The notes: generated by a model not told the origin, from the sequence alone. 60,731 nt of DNA from Candidatus Dojkabacteria bacterium (GCA_014729085.1 WJKM01000014.1:1-60731); one strand, 5' to 3'; numbered from the stretch's first letter, positions 44,128 through 54,340 are shown. Program-made: numbers and translations.

Positions 44128-45699
44128 TCAACTAAAAAAAACTGTCCATATATCTTTTAATGTAACTAATAAAGATAAACCAATAATAAATACCAACCCA
44201 ATAATATTATAAATTTGTTGAGATCTTTCTGATAAAGGCCTGCCCCTTATTTTTTCAAAAATTAACAATACTACATGTCCTCCATCAACCACTGGTAAAG
44301 GTAATAGATTCATAAATGCTAGAGTCAAACTGATCAATCCTGTTAAATTGATAATATCAATGAAATTATCACCTTTTACTAAAGTGTTAACTTCAGCTCC
44401 TACTCTAATAGGACCAGATACCGTCTCAACAAGTAAACCCGGATCTTTAGTCTCAATGGCGGTCTGGATAAACTCAGATAGGACTCTCACCTGAAACCCG
44501 ATCATATTGACAGAGTGATAAACAGATCCTAATATACTATCCTTATAATTGAGATAATAACTCTCAAAGACATCAAAAGGAACATAATTAACATGTCTTG
44601 TTCCTAATATGGGTTCATCATTTGATTCAGGATCGTTCAATTCTACATCAGTCATATTCAATATTCCTTTATCCTGTCTATATATCTTTATATCAACACT
44701 CTTCCCTTTGAAGTTCTCTAAAACGGACTTTAGATTATCATAATATACTTCTTGGTCATTTACAGACAAAATAATATCTTCTTTTTCTAGACCCCCAATG
44801 CTTGCTGGTTCCTCCTCGAGAACTTCAGTTAAATATGGCCTATCTAGAAGAAAATAATCGGAAAATAGTAAATCTATTGTTTCATTATCAAGGACGATGC
44901 TTTCTTCTTTAAATCTGCCTTCTCTAATCTTAAAAAAAGTTATATGTACCTCTTCGTCTATATTCTGATCAATAATATCTTTCAATTCTTGTAGCTCTGT
45001 TACAAAATGATTATTTATTTTTAATATCAAGGTTTCCTGAAACTTTTCCTTTGGGTTGCTGGCAGGAACATATGTGGTAAGAACAGATCGATAATCTGCG
45101 CCTAAAAAATTATAATCCGCCCATTTGGGTATAACTACTTGCCCACTTACTAAAGAAAGATATATAAAGTATACGAAAATCCCAAGTAAAAAATTCATTA
45201 ATGGTCCCCCACATACAATTATTAAACGACGCCATACAGGCTGATTTGAATATCTTCTTACATCCTCAAGCCTTTCTTTTTTACTCATTTCAATAATCCA
45301 CATCCAATCCTTTTCTTCTTGGGGTATATCCTTAAGTCCTGTAATTTTTTCTTTTAACTTCTCATCATCTTTGATATTTCCAAGTTTGTGTTTTTTAATT
45401 AGCTTGTGAATTTTTTCTTTAAATTTTTTCTCTAATCCCTCAAATTCTTCTAATAAATCTTTATTCTTTAAAATACTTTGCTCCCCAAACAACTTTACAT
45501 ATCCTCCCATAGGAATTAGACTAATTTTATATTTAGTCTCTCCGATTTGTTTTGAAAATAAAGTGGGACCAAAACCAAACGAAAACTCTTGAACCCAAAC
45601 GCCTTGCAATTTGGCTGCAAGAAAATGTCCCAATTCGTGTAGCCCTACTAGTATTCCAAAAATCAAAGTCAAAATAACTATTGTTAAAATCACACTCAT
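44128..45699 (-). CDS. rseP: site-2 zinc metalloprotease RseP-like
   Basis: Intramembrane protease of 523 residues. The zinc motif HELGH (21-25) lies in the first transmembrane helix. The conserved second site NLLPLPVVDGGH lies near residue 460, and a PDZ domain spans about 275-345. The product is about 70 residues longer than the common form because of a lysine/glutamate-rich insertion (about 75-145) between GGYVKLFGEQ and the NQPVWRRLIIVCGGPLMNFL segment. It probably cleaves membrane-bound regulators or signal-peptide remnants. It lies between frr and rpsU. Confidence 0.93.
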   Translation of the reverse strand: MSVILTIVILTLIFGILVGLHELGHFLAAKLQGVWVQEFSFGFGPTLFSKQIGETKYKISLIPMGGYVKLFGEQSILKNKDLLEEFEGLEKKFKEKIHKLIKKHKLGNIKDDEKLKEKITGLKDIPQEEKDWMWIIEMSKKERLEDVRRYSNQPVWRRLIIVCGGPLMNFLLGIFVYFIYLSLVSGQVVIPKWADYNFLGADYRSVLTTYVPASNPKEKFQETLILKINNHFVTELQELKDIIDQNIDEEVHITFFKIREGRFKEESIVLDNETIDLLFSDYFLLDRPYLTEVLEEEPASIGGLEKEDIILSVNDQEVYYDNLKSVLENFKGKSVDIKIYRQDKGILNMTDVELNDPESNDEPILGTRHVNYVPFDVFESYYLNYKDSILGSVYHSVNMIGFQVRVLSEFIQTAIETKDPGLLVETVSGPIRVGAEVNTLVKGDNFIDIINLTGLISLTLAFMNLLPLPVVDGGHVVLLIFEKIRGRPLSERSQQIYNIIGLVFIIGLSLLVTLKDIWTVFFS

Positions 45700-45754
45700 A
45701 ATGATAAATAATAAAATTTATTAAATTTGAAAATATAACTTAAAAGAGGAAGTA

Positions 45755-46312
45755 TTATACTGTCATTAACTCCTTTTCTTTTTTTTCAGCCATTTCATCT
45801 ATTAAGTCGTTGGCCTCGTCAACTTGCTTTTGCAATTCTTTTTGCAAACGTGCATATTCATCTTCAGATATTTCTCCTTCATCTTTTTCATTGTTAATAC
45901 CGACCAACACATCTTTCCTTAAATTCCGGATAACTATCTTAGCTTGCTCGACTTCTTCTTTCATCATCTTTACATATTCTTCTCTTCTCTCTTCCGTCAA
46001 TTGAGGTAAAGGTAACCTTACCATATCACTGTGCGGAACAGGATTAATCCCAATATTTGCCTCTTGAACAGCCTGCACAATAGAATCCAGCAGGGATTTA
46101 TCCCAAGGTTGAATTGTAATCTGCTGTGGGTCAGGAATATTTATAGTAGCTACATTTTTCATAGGTTGTTGTTCACCATACGCTTCAACTTTGATATCCT
46201 CAACCATAGATGGGTGAGCACGTCCGCTCCTAATTTTCAACAAATTATCTTTTAAAACTTTTATTGCTGTAGCTGCTTTTTCTTTGAAATCAGAAAGTTT
46301 TGTTCTTGACAT
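45755..46312 (-). CDS. frr: ribosome recycling factor
   Basis: A 185-residue two-domain protein that splits post-termination ribosomes with EF-G. The LLKIRSGRAHPSMVEDIKVEAYG block (about 24-46) and the C-terminal EEQAKIVIRNLRKD segment are typical. It follows the tsf terminator and precedes rseP; the usual pyrH is missing between tsf and frr. Confidence 0.95.
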   Translation of the reverse strand: MSRTKLSDFKEKAATAIKVLKDNLLKIRSGRAHPSMVEDIKVEAYGEQQPMKNVATINIPDPQQITIQPWDKSLLDSIVQAVQEANIGINPVPHSDMVRLPLPQLTEERREEYVKMMKEEVEQAKIVIRNLRKDVLVGINNEKDEGEISEDEYARLQKELQKQVDEANDLIDEMAEKKEKELMTV

Positions 46313-46402
46313 GGGGTAAAAATAATAATTAATAACAATAATTATCTTATTGTATCAAAAACTTTAAAAATTTACCTGCAAAATTCCAATACTTTAACAA
46401 AA

Positions 46403-46429
46403 AAGCAGATATTGTAATAATATCTGCTT
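46403..46429 (-). terminator. intrinsic terminator after tsf
   Basis: An 11-bp stem AAGCAGATATT (46403-46413) / AATATCTGCTT (46419-46429), 5-nt loop, followed on the minus strand by a TTTTTT run. It closes the rpsB-tsf operon. Confidence 0.87.
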
Positions 46430-46452
46430 CCTATAATGTATCCATTATTTAG

Positions 46453-47064
46453 CTAGAAACCACACTTTGATGCTGGAGCTGCTATTTTAATTCTTGCAAT
46501 TCTTCCAATCATAATTTTTTCACCTACAGCGGCTACTACTTCATTAATCATATCTTTTACCTTTTTATCTTCGTCTTTTAGGTAAGTTTGCTCCTCAAGT
46601 ACAACCTCTTCATAAAACTTTTTCAGCTTCCCTTCCACAATTTTTTCAATTACATCTTCTGGTTTACCTTTTAATTCTTTTTTAAAGACCTCTTTTTCTT
46701 TTTCAACAACCTCCTCTGGAACATCTTCAATTCGTACATATTGAGGATCATTTGCTGCAACATGCAGAGCTAAATCATGAGCAAATTCTTTTATATGATC
46801 ACTTTTAGCTGCAAAGTCGGTTTCAGTATTTACCTCTACCAAAACTCCCATAGATCCGTTTCCATGTATATAACTAGCTATATGTCCTTGATTTGCAGTT
46901 TTTCCTGCTCTTTTAGCCGCCTTTGCTATACCCTTTTTACGTAAATATAATATTGCCTTATCCATATCTCCATCCGACTCTTCTAAAGCCTCCTTAACAT
47001 GTTTAATTCCAACACCGGTTCGTGATCTTAATTCTTTAATTTGATCTAGACTAATATCGCTCAT
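46453..47064 (-). CDS. tsf: elongation factor Ts
   Basis: Nucleotide-exchange factor for EF-Tu, 203 residues. The N-terminal UBA-like domain is IKELRSRTGVGIKHVKEAL (about 9-27) and the core has VEVNTETDFAAK (about 76-87), the EF-Tu contact. This is the short form, with a single core subdomain, common in bacteria other than proteobacteria. It follows rpsB by 27 nt. Confidence 0.95.
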   Translation of the reverse strand: MSDISLDQIKELRSRTGVGIKHVKEALEESDGDMDKAILYLRKKGIAKAAKRAGKTANQGHIASYIHGNGSMGVLVEVNTETDFAAKSDHIKEFAHDLALHVAANDPQYVRIEDVPEEVVEKEKEVFKKELKGKPEDVIEKIVEGKLKKFYEEVVLEEQTYLKDEDKKVKDMINEVVAAVGEKIMIGRIARIKIAAPASKCGF

Positions 47065-47091
47065 TATTTTTATACTAATATATAAAATTTA

Positions 47092-48285
47092 TTATTCTAA
47101 TACTTCTTCGGCCGATTTTTCCCCAATTCCCTTAATTTCCATCAATTCTTCTTTTGTCATCTTCCGAGCTTTTTCTACACTAATATCTGCATCGTCCAAT
47201 GCATTCTGAACTCTTGAAGAAAGCTTCTTTTCCCCCTTTGTTTTTTTGGAAGTTTTGGTCTTTTCCGCTTTTTTCTTAGCCTCTTTCTCCTGTTTTTTTC
47301 TTTGCTTTTCAGTTTTTTCTTTTTTAGAAGTTTCCTTCTTGCTTGACTTTTCTTTCTTCTTATCAAGCATTTTTTCTTTCTTATCTATTTTATTTGTTTT
47401 GTTACCCTTTTTGATTCTGAATTTACCGACTGTCTTCTTTTCTTGCTCAACTGATTCTTCGTCCTCTTTTTTATCTTCATTTTGCTTCACAATTTTTACT
47501 TCCGTTTCAGAATAATCTTTGAATGTATGTTTCACTCCTTCTCCTCCATTGCCTACCAATACAGCATCTGCAAATAATTTCATAAATAGTCCAACAGACC
47601 CAAGGGCATCATCATTTCCAGGTACAACATAATCAATAACTTCGGGATTGCAATTAGTATCAGTTACTGCAATAATCGGAATATCCAGCCTATTGGCTTC
47701 GACTACCGCCCCTATTTCATACCTTGGATCTATAACAACCAAGGCTGTAGGAAGTCTTTTCATTCCTTTTATTCCACCATATAATCTATCTAATCTACCC
47801 CATTCTATCTTAAGTTTTGAAATTTCATATTTAGTTCTTCCTTCAATACCTTTATCAAATCTTTCTTCTAGTTTATCTAACTTTTTTAAACTCTTCTTAA
47901 TAACTTTGAAATTAGTAAGTAATCCCCCTGCCCATCTATGAATTACATAATATGCGCCCGCCCTTACGGCTTCCTCTTTTACAATTTCTGCGGCTTGTCT
48001 TTTAGTTCCAACAAACATAACTGGACCTTGCCTAGCCGCTTCTGTTAGAAATCTTAAAGCTTTCTTTAGAAGTACAACTGTCTGAGATAAATCAATTATA
48101 TGGATATCCTTTTTAGAAGCAAAAATAAATTTCTCCATTTTTGGATCCCATCTTTTTGTCTCATGACCAAATTGCGCCCCTGCTTTTAAAAAGGTTTGGA
48201 GCTCTGGAATCTCGACTGGATATCCCTTTTTTGACTTTTTGGGAGATGTACCCGAAGATTTATTAGTATCTTTTTTATTACTCAT
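47092..48285 (-). CDS. rpsB: 30S ribosomal protein S2 with charged linker and C-terminal HhH-like domain
   Basis: Residues 1-245 are S2: QTFLKAGAQFGHETKRWDPKM, HIIDLSQT and TNCNPEVIDYVVPGNDDALGS are clear. Then come about 110 residues of lysine/glutamate-rich linker. The final 40 residues (SVEKARKMTKEELMEIKGIG and G-E-K-S-A-E-E-V-L-E) resemble a helix-hairpin-helix, a nucleic-acid-binding fold. S2 proteins are normally 230-260 residues; this has 397. It is the first gene of the rpsB-tsf operon, and a weak AAAGG lies a few nt before the ATG. Confidence 0.93.
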   Translation of the reverse strand: MSNKKDTNKSSGTSPKKSKKGYPVEIPELQTFLKAGAQFGHETKRWDPKMEKFIFASKKDIHIIDLSQTVVLLKKALRFLTEAARQGPVMFVGTKRQAAEIVKEEAVRAGAYYVIHRWAGGLLTNFKVIKKSLKKLDKLEERFDKGIEGRTKYEISKLKIEWGRLDRLYGGIKGMKRLPTALVVIDPRYEIGAVVEANRLDIPIIAVTDTNCNPEVIDYVVPGNDDALGSVGLFMKLFADAVLVGNGGEGVKHTFKDYSETEVKIVKQNEDKKEDEESVEQEKKTVGKFRIKKGNKTNKIDKKEKMLDKKKEKSSKKETSKKEKTEKQRKKQEKEAKKKAEKTKTSKKTKGEKKLSSRVQNALDDADISVEKARKMTKEELMEIKGIGEKSAEEVLE

Positions 48286-48376
48286 GTTTGACCTTTAATA
48301 AATAAACTTCCCATTATCCATCCCTTCAATACTTTCAGGGACAAGGCTTTGACAATGGTGTTGGATTTTGCTCACT

Positions 48377-48382
48377 ATTATA
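48377..48382 (-). promoter_or_regulatory. -10 element for rpsB-tsf
   Basis: TATAAT on the minus strand, 92 nt upstream of the rpsB ATG; no clear -35. It would give a leader of about 85 nt, in which S2 autoregulation could act as in other bacteria. Tentative. Confidence 0.4.
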
Positions 48383-48397
48383 TCAAAGTAAATATAT

Positions 48398-51300
48398 TTA
48401 TTCCACAACTTCAACATCATCTGATTGTTCTTCTGCGTATGATTCTACTATTTCATTTGTAGTAGAAGTTTCATCTATTTGTGTCTCCTCATCGCTTTTA
48501 AACAGATTCTTATTTTCGTCTTCAACATCTGAATCGTTTGAAATTACTTCTAATTCTTTCTTTTTGTCAAATATGATTGTTTCAGGCCCAGCTTGAAGAT
48601 TAGATTCCTCTTCTCCTTTTGTTCGTGCATCTAATTCAGATCCGACAGTTGAGCTAGAAGTCTGACTTAATTGTTTATCTGTATCCTGATCCTGTTTTAT
48701 AGTCGTAGTTTCGCTATCTATAATGACAACTTCTTTATTTTCACTACCTGTACTATTTTCCTGATCTGATTCACTATAACTCGTATTTACGCCCCAAGAA
48801 GAAAAGGAATGCCAATTAAACCAAACATCAAATCTATAACTCCTTTCTAATTGAATACTAAAACCATCCTTAGAAATATCTAATACTTTGTATTTACCGA
48901 CGAAATCAATAGGGGTAACTGTAATGATAGGTTCATATACATATTGATTCTGGAATTTAATTTTAATTAACTTATCACCACTTTTAATAACAGCTCTTCC
49001 AACAGTATCTTCGTTAAACAACACTGCACCTTTCATTTCCACATCTCCTTCAAATACAGCATCACCTAAGACTAGAAGTTCCCCTACCGTAATATTTCCT
49101 AAAATGTTTCCTTGAATCTCATCTCCAGATAATGAACCTTGAATGTTATCACCCATAACAGTTGAAACTTGATTCAAAAACCCTATCTCATGCTCTTCTA
49201 GAGCTCCTACATAAGTTAGATTCACAAACATCATAACTCTACCCTCGCCTAAATTAGTTTGCTCTACTTCTTCGATTGGTTTAGTAAGTTGATCTACGAC
49301 CTTTTCAACTTTCTCTATCTCTTCGATATCTTCTTTTATCGTATCATCTACCTTATTGAACCCGTTACCATAAGAATACAAGTTTTCTTGTAATTCGGAA
49401 TTTTTCTGATCCTTCAATTCCTCAATTTCTTCCATTAATATTTTTTCTCTAACTTTGAGTTCAGAACTTACCTCTTCACTGTCACCGCTAGTATTTTCAT
49501 CAAAATCTTCTAGTGCAATACCAATAATAATAGATGGTTTACATGTTTTTTCTCCGCATTGCTTCATTGCATACCCTGCTTTTGAGGAAGGAACTAATCT
49601 ATCACCTTTTTCAATTGGTCCATTTTCTGTAGTTACTTTCACGGGTACCCTACCTGCAAGAGCAACAGGTCTCATCTTGTCAACCTGATCTTCTTCCTCT
49701 ATCAGATCTGACAAGGTAATACCTGGATTACTTGAAACTACACCTATAACACTACTTTGATAACTGTATTTGGTCTTATCAAGTATTATTCCTGAACCAT
49801 AAATTGGAGCAACAACATCACCAGCAGAAATCGAGTCATTCATAACTTTATATTTCTCGGATAGATTCCTATTTCCAATCGTTGTAGAATCTGAGTGATA
49901 CTGATTTGCATATACATTGTTGAAGCTTTTCTCTTTTGAACCAATATTTATACCTCCAACATACTCTCCTTCAGCTTCATCATATTCCGCTATATCAGAA
50001 GGCAAAAGGTCCTGATAAACCATACCGTCATTTGGATCATAAAAAGCTGTTCCTACGAATATCATTACCGTATCATCGCCTTTGTCAGGATCCCATCTTT
50101 CCAAAGCCTTACCTATGACAATTCCAGGTTTATCTGCCTTCATAGCAAAGCCAGATGTATCCGAACTTGTCACATAATCTCCGACCTCAATAGGCTTTGA
50201 ATCCGATACTACCTTTACAGGAACTCTACCAGAAAGAGCAACTAAAACAGGTCTTCCTTCCTTTATGCCTCCATCATTTCCAATAACTTTTGCTGGCTTT
50301 GTAGAAACTACACCTATCAAACTATTCTCATATTCCATTTTACTCTTCCTAACTCCTGCTTCAATTGTTCCATCTATTGCCAAAACATCCCCAGCCTCAA
50401 CACCTTCGTCATTTGTGTAGTAAATTTCAGCTAAATCAGCCCCAGCTGCAAGAACCTTTTGAATTGTTAAAGAGGTCCCGCCTGAAATTGTCGTTAAAAC
50501 ACCTTGCCCTCCACTTTCACGTATTGCTTGTAATCTTATATCATCTCCACTATTTAAATCTAGAACCACCGTCCTTCCGCAACTGTTTTCCCCATTATTA
50601 CCGTCCTCGCTATAGACATAACAAGTAGATGCATCTACATCTGAAAAACCTGTTCCTGTATCTACTTGTAACCATACAGCACCATTTGTTTCTGTATTAC
50701 CACCAGTTTGATCAATACCAAAATCGAAAGTAACTTCATATAAGCCATCTGAGTTAACTGTAACCTCATCATTTGCTAATGTATAGTTTGAGTTACTTTG
50801 TCTCTCTGTATCAATATTTATAACAGTAGGCTGATTATCCAAATCTTGGCCTCCTGCATTATCGTATCCATCCCATACAAACCCTTGCCCAGTTCCGCAC
50901 TGTAAATCCCCATCTGCATCAGAATATATCAGATCACAACTTGCTAAGCTTGTTATTCTTGCATTCCCTTCCACATGCAACTCACTGTTTGGTGTTGTAG
51001 TACCTATACCAAGCTTTCCACTGGAATCTATTACAACTGGACTTGTATCAGAAACTTCGTCATTAAATCTTATACTCCCAGTTCCCTCATTAGTGATTGT
51101 AAAAGAAGGATTATCAACATTATCTAAGGAATAATCAAAGCCTCCGTTATCTGCAATAGTTAAGAAGTCCGTATCATTATCTTGCAAAACAAAATCGCCT
51201 GTTGACTGAAGATCAAATACAACATTACCAGTACTTGAAGATGCAAACTCAAGCCCATCTACATCCTCTATATTCATAACTTTGTCTCCATCGTTGTAGT

Positions 51301-53017
51301 AAACATTATCAAGAGTTGCTTGAGAGGCAAGAGTACTCCCCCCAATTTTTTCTATTTGTGTCCAAGACTGATTGCTAATTGTATTAGCAGCACTTACTCC
51401 AACGTCCTCTCCTTCCCCATTACACATTACTTCATAATATTCGTCTCCTGAAGTTGTTTCGAAAATTAAACTAGTGGAATTTGTAGCCCACTCATCTACA
51501 TTATCAAAAGAAAAAGAATACGAGTCGGATGGAGTAACATAATTTGATCCATTAAGCCTAACTCTACAGCGAATATTTTTCTTCCTATTATTAGATTGAT
51601 TTTCATGGGATATACTATAATCAACTCTATACCAACCAGCTTCATCCATATATACACGAGAATTATTTATAGTATTATTATGAGTAATTCCAGAATCCTT
51701 TCTAACTTCTTGATTCCAAGAAATTGCAACCGGAGTTGCTAAATTTAGATCTTGACCGCCAGCACTATCATAAAACTCACCTAAAACGAAAACTGGAATT
51801 GCCGATGATTTTATGACTTCGGTCCAAATGGCAGAACCCGTTGTATTATCAACAAGAATGAATATTTTATCGTCTAATGTATTCACCCAAACAGTTCCTA
51901 CTGCATAACCATCTCCTGCATCTTCATCTACTGTTGGATCAACAGTTGAATCCACTCTTGAAGTAAAATTAAACCACTCATAAACACTTCCCGGTAACTC
52001 AACACAAATATACCCTTTATCATCTGAAGTATCATAATATTGGCGGCCTACCGTACTTGCATCACAGGTTGGAGCTGCTCCTAAATTCTCAAGCCTAAAC
52101 TGCTCTGCTTCATTATTGTAAAAGACTATATTTCCTCCATCTAGCACAGAAAAGACATCTGTACTATCATCTTGCAGATTTAAAATATTGTTAGAAGTTG
52201 TTCCATTGCTTACATCAAGCGAAGCGTTAGGAGTACTATTTTGAATTCCTACATTTCCGTTATTATCTATAACAAACGGAGTACTATCTAGAGATTCATC
52301 ATCAACCTGCAGACTATTACCACTACCCAAATTTTCCACAAAAACAACATCCCCTGTTGAATCGCCATCCTGTTGCTCTATTGACACTAATGCAGAACTC
52401 ATTATATTTGTAGCATCATTTTGTTGAAGAATCTTTAACACTTCCGAAGTTCTATTCCCCGAAGACAAATCCGACTCAATATTTAAAGTTTGGTCATTTT
52501 GTCCCTCAAAAGTATCACTTTCTTTTGAATGCAAGAAATCACTTTCTTCTAGACCTCCAAGAGACTTTGAATTAAATGAATATGGAACTGCCGAAAAACG
52601 CAGTCTTGGATTATCGAATACCTCTTCAAAAGTACCACCAGTATCATCTGCATCCATTGCAATTTCTAAATACAGACTATCATCATTAAAATCAATTGAA
52701 GTTCCAAATGGATTTGAGCTTCCTAGTTTTACATTAATAATTCCGTTTTGGACAGAAACATTGTTCTGAGTTTCTGACCAAAGCAGGGTCCCCCCAGAGG
52801 ATGCATCATAAATTCTGAAATTAAAATTGCAGGTGTTCCCACAACTTGCCTGAGAATTTGTACCATCAAGTTCCACAATTTTGGCCTGGAAATTAATTGT
52901 TTCATAGATTCCAGTCGCTCCAAATATTGTGAAACGGAAACTTAGAAAAAATAGAATTATGAAAAGAATAGAAAGAATATATTGGTTGTACTGTTTATGA
53001 TGTTTATTCAAAACCAT
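48398..53017 (-). CDS. giant trimeric-fibre-like surface protein with two Peptidase G2-like domains
   Basis: From the ATG at 53017 the product has 1539 residues, with a signal/anchor helix at about 15-33. The N-terminal half has stretches like GIGTTTPNSELHVEGNA and GNVGIQNSTPNASLDVSNG, typical of phage tail-fibre and CPR fibre proteins. Two beta-jelly-roll (C1q-like) regions begin at GGQDLN (about 51780 and 50860). Two tandem domains of the Peptidase G2/IMC type (about 50430-50030 and 49840-49480) carry IGVVSTKPAKVIG / IGVVSSNPGITLS and GRVPVKV. Then come a coiled coil, an FNWHSF-type domain shared with 60064-60731, and an acidic Ser/Thr/Glu tail. There is no sortase motif. Probably a cell-surface fibre. 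Confidence 0.7.
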   Translation of the reverse strand: MVLNKHHKQYNQYILSILFIILFFLSFRFTIFGATGIYETINFQAKIVELDGTNSQASCGNTCNFNFRIYDASSGGTLLWSETQNNVSVQNGIINVKLGSSNPFGTSIDFNDDSLYLEIAMDADDTGGTFEEVFDNPRLRFSAVPYSFNSKSLGGLEESDFLHSKESDTFEGQNDQTLNIESDLSSGNRTSEVLKILQQNDATNIMSSALVSIEQQDGDSTGDVVFVENLGSGNSLQVDDESLDSTPFVIDNNGNVGIQNSTPNASLDVSNGTTSNNILNLQDDSTDVFSVLDGGNIVFYNNEAEQFRLENLGAAPTCDASTVGRQYYDTSDDKGYICVELPGSVYEWFNFTSRVDSTVDPTVDEDAGDGYAVGTVWVNTLDDKIFILVDNTTGSAIWTEVIKSSAIPVFVLGEFYDSAGGQDLNLATPVAISWNQEVRKDSGITHNNTINNSRVYMDEAGWYRVDYSISHENQSNNRKKNIRCRVRLNGSNYVTPSDSYSFSFDNVDEWATNSTSLIFETTSGDEYYEVMCNGEGEDVGVSAANTISNQSWTQIEKIGGSTLASQATLDNVYYNDGDKVMNIEDVDGLEFASSSTGNVVFDLQSTGDFVLQDNDTDFLTIADNGGFDYSLDNVDNPSFTITNEGTGSIRFNDEVSDTSPVVIDSSGKLGIGTTTPNSELHVEGNARITSLASCDLIYSDADGDLQCGTGQGFVWDGYDNAGGQDLDNQPTVINIDTERQSNSNYTLANDEVTVNSDGLYEVTFDFGIDQTGGNTETNGAVWLQVDTGTGFSDVDASTCYVYSEDGNNGENSCGRTVVLDLNSGDDIRLQAIRESGGQGVLTTISGGTSLTIQKVLAAGADLAEIYYTNDEGVEAGDVLAIDGTIEAGVRKSKMEYENSLIGVVSTKPAKVIGNDGGIKEGRPVLVALSGRVPVKVVSDSKPIEVGDYVTSSDTSGFAMKADKPGIVIGKALERWDPDKGDDTVMIFVGTAFYDPNDGMVYQDLLPSDIAEYDEAEGEYVGGINIGSKEKSFNNVYANQYHSDSTTIGNRNLSEKYKVMNDSISAGDVVAPIYGSGIILDKTKYSYQSSVIGVVSSNPGITLSDLIEEEDQVDKMRPVALAGRVPVKVTTENGPIEKGDRLVPSSKAGYAMKQCGEKTCKPSIIIGIALEDFDENTSGDSEEVSSELKVREKILMEEIEELKDQKNSELQENLYSYGNGFNKVDDTIKEDIEEIEKVEKVVDQLTKPIEEVEQTNLGEGRVMMFVNLTYVGALEEHEIGFLNQVSTVMGDNIQGSLSGDEIQGNILGNITVGELLVLGDAVFEGDVEMKGAVLFNEDTVGRAVIKSGDKLIKIKFQNQYVYEPIITVTPIDFVGKYKVLDISKDGFSIQLERSYRFDVWFNWHSFSSWGVNTSYSESDQENSTGSENKEVVIIDSETTTIKQDQDTDKQLSQTSSSTVGSELDARTKGEEESNLQAGPETIIFDKKKELEVISNDSDVEDENKNLFKSDEETQIDETSTTNEIVESYAEEQSDDVEVVE

Positions 53018-53161
53018 TAGTTTTAGTTGCAAACAGTAAAATACTTTAAAAAGTGCATATAATATGCTCTTTAGCATAAAAATTTTTCGAAGAAAAGTCA
53101 AGAGGAATACCAGAATAACAAAATTAGTTCAAGCTTGTTTAACATAATGCACTCATTAAAT

Positions 53162-53190
53162 TTGACACTATAACAAAAAGAATTTATGAT
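53162..53190 (+). promoter_or_regulatory. sigma70-type promoter for the WxL-like gene
   Basis: TTGACA (53162-53167), 17-bp spacer, TATGAT (53185-53190). Start expected near 53197, giving a leader of about 75 nt before the ATG at 53272. Confidence 0.75.
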
Positions 53191-53271
53191 AGATTAGTAT
53201 ATATTGTTATGTATAAATATGTTATACGTAATCCAATCCATATTTGCACTTTAAATCTTAACCTACTGCCA

Positions 53272-54324
53272 ATGAAAAAGCATTTCGTAGCAAAAAAAAG
53301 TATTGCAGTTTTTACATGTATAGCAATTTTTGTTATGCCCCTTTTAACAGGCTTTCCCAAACATGCTTATGCTGCAACTTTAACAGATGTGTCTGTATCT
53401 CTTACAAACGAATCTGTTTCATCAACAGATAATATCGTAATTACATTTACTCCAAATACTGCAATTTCAAGTGGTTCAATTTTAGAAATAGCTTACGAAG
53501 AAGATTCAGCAGGTCCTGATGGGTTTGATGGAGGAGCGCAACTAACTAATGGAGATGTAGTAGTGACTGGTACGAATATTACTTCTTCAACAGAATCTGA
53601 CTTTGCAGATGGATATTTTAAAAGTACTATTCAAGCATCTGCTAATGTAACCACTACAGTAACAATTACAATAGACGGTGCTAACGAACTAACAAATCCA
53701 ACTGCTTCAGGAAACTTTAATTTCTCTGTATCTGTAGATATAGGAGGTGCAGGTAGTACATATGATTATGGCGCTGGGCTAGCCTATGTTGGAGACGATA
53801 ATGATGTTGAGATTACAGCTATTGTCCCTCCCGTTATTGATATGGAATTATATCAAACTGGAACAGACTCTGAACTTGTTGATCCAAACACATGCAGCCT
53901 TGGAACTCTTTCTTTGAACCATGTAAAAGACTGTGACTATGATTTGGGATATGCTACAAATAATACAGCTGGATTAACAGTACAAGTAGAAAGAGATGGA
54001 TTATTAGATGACGGGCTAGGAAATGATATTAATAATGTAACAGACGGTGCTGTAACTGCAGGTATTGAAGAATACGGCTTTCAAATTACAGATCCTGGTG
54101 CTGGAAATTGTTACACAACATTAACGTCAAGTTATGATGATGGAAGTGATGAAGAAGTTCCAGCAGGGCCAGCTAATTTCTTTATAACCGATGCAACTTG
54201 TAATGGTACTACAGTTGGACAATCAGCTGAACGGATTGAGGTTTCTCATAGGGCGTCAATGGATACGAATACAATCGTTGGAAGTTATGATCAACTAGTC
54301 ACCTATACTGCCTATACAAATTAG
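53272..54324 (+). CDS. secreted WxL-like surface protein
   Basis: Product of 350 residues from the ATG at 53272 (MKKHFVAKKS); upstream codons do not form a signal peptide. A clear signal peptide is cleaved near HAYAA (about 34). The mature protein is rich in Thr/Ser/Asn and acidic residues, with no lysine clusters. It has an N-terminal Ig-like repeat region, and the C-terminal part (about 215-350) ends with GSYDQLVTYTAYTN, resembling the end of WxL cell-wall-binding domains. The downstream DUF916-like protein supports this. Single-gene unit with its own promoter and terminator, suggesting high expression. Confidence 0.6.
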   Translation: MKKHFVAKKSIAVFTCIAIFVMPLLTGFPKHAYAATLTDVSVSLTNESVSSTDNIVITFTPNTAISSGSILEIAYEEDSAGPDGFDGGAQLTNGDVVVTGTNITSSTESDFADGYFKSTIQASANVTTTVTITIDGANELTNPTASGNFNFSVSVDIGGAGSTYDYGAGLAYVGDDNDVEITAIVPPVIDMELYQTGTDSELVDPNTCSLGTLSLNHVKDCDYDLGYATNNTAGLTVQVERDGLLDDGLGNDINNVTDGAVTAGIEEYGFQITDPGAGNCYTTLTSSYDDGSDEEVPAGPANFFITDATCNGTTVGQSAERIEVSHRASMDTNTIVGSYDQLVTYTAYTN

Positions 54325-54340
54325 TACTTAATAATTTTTT

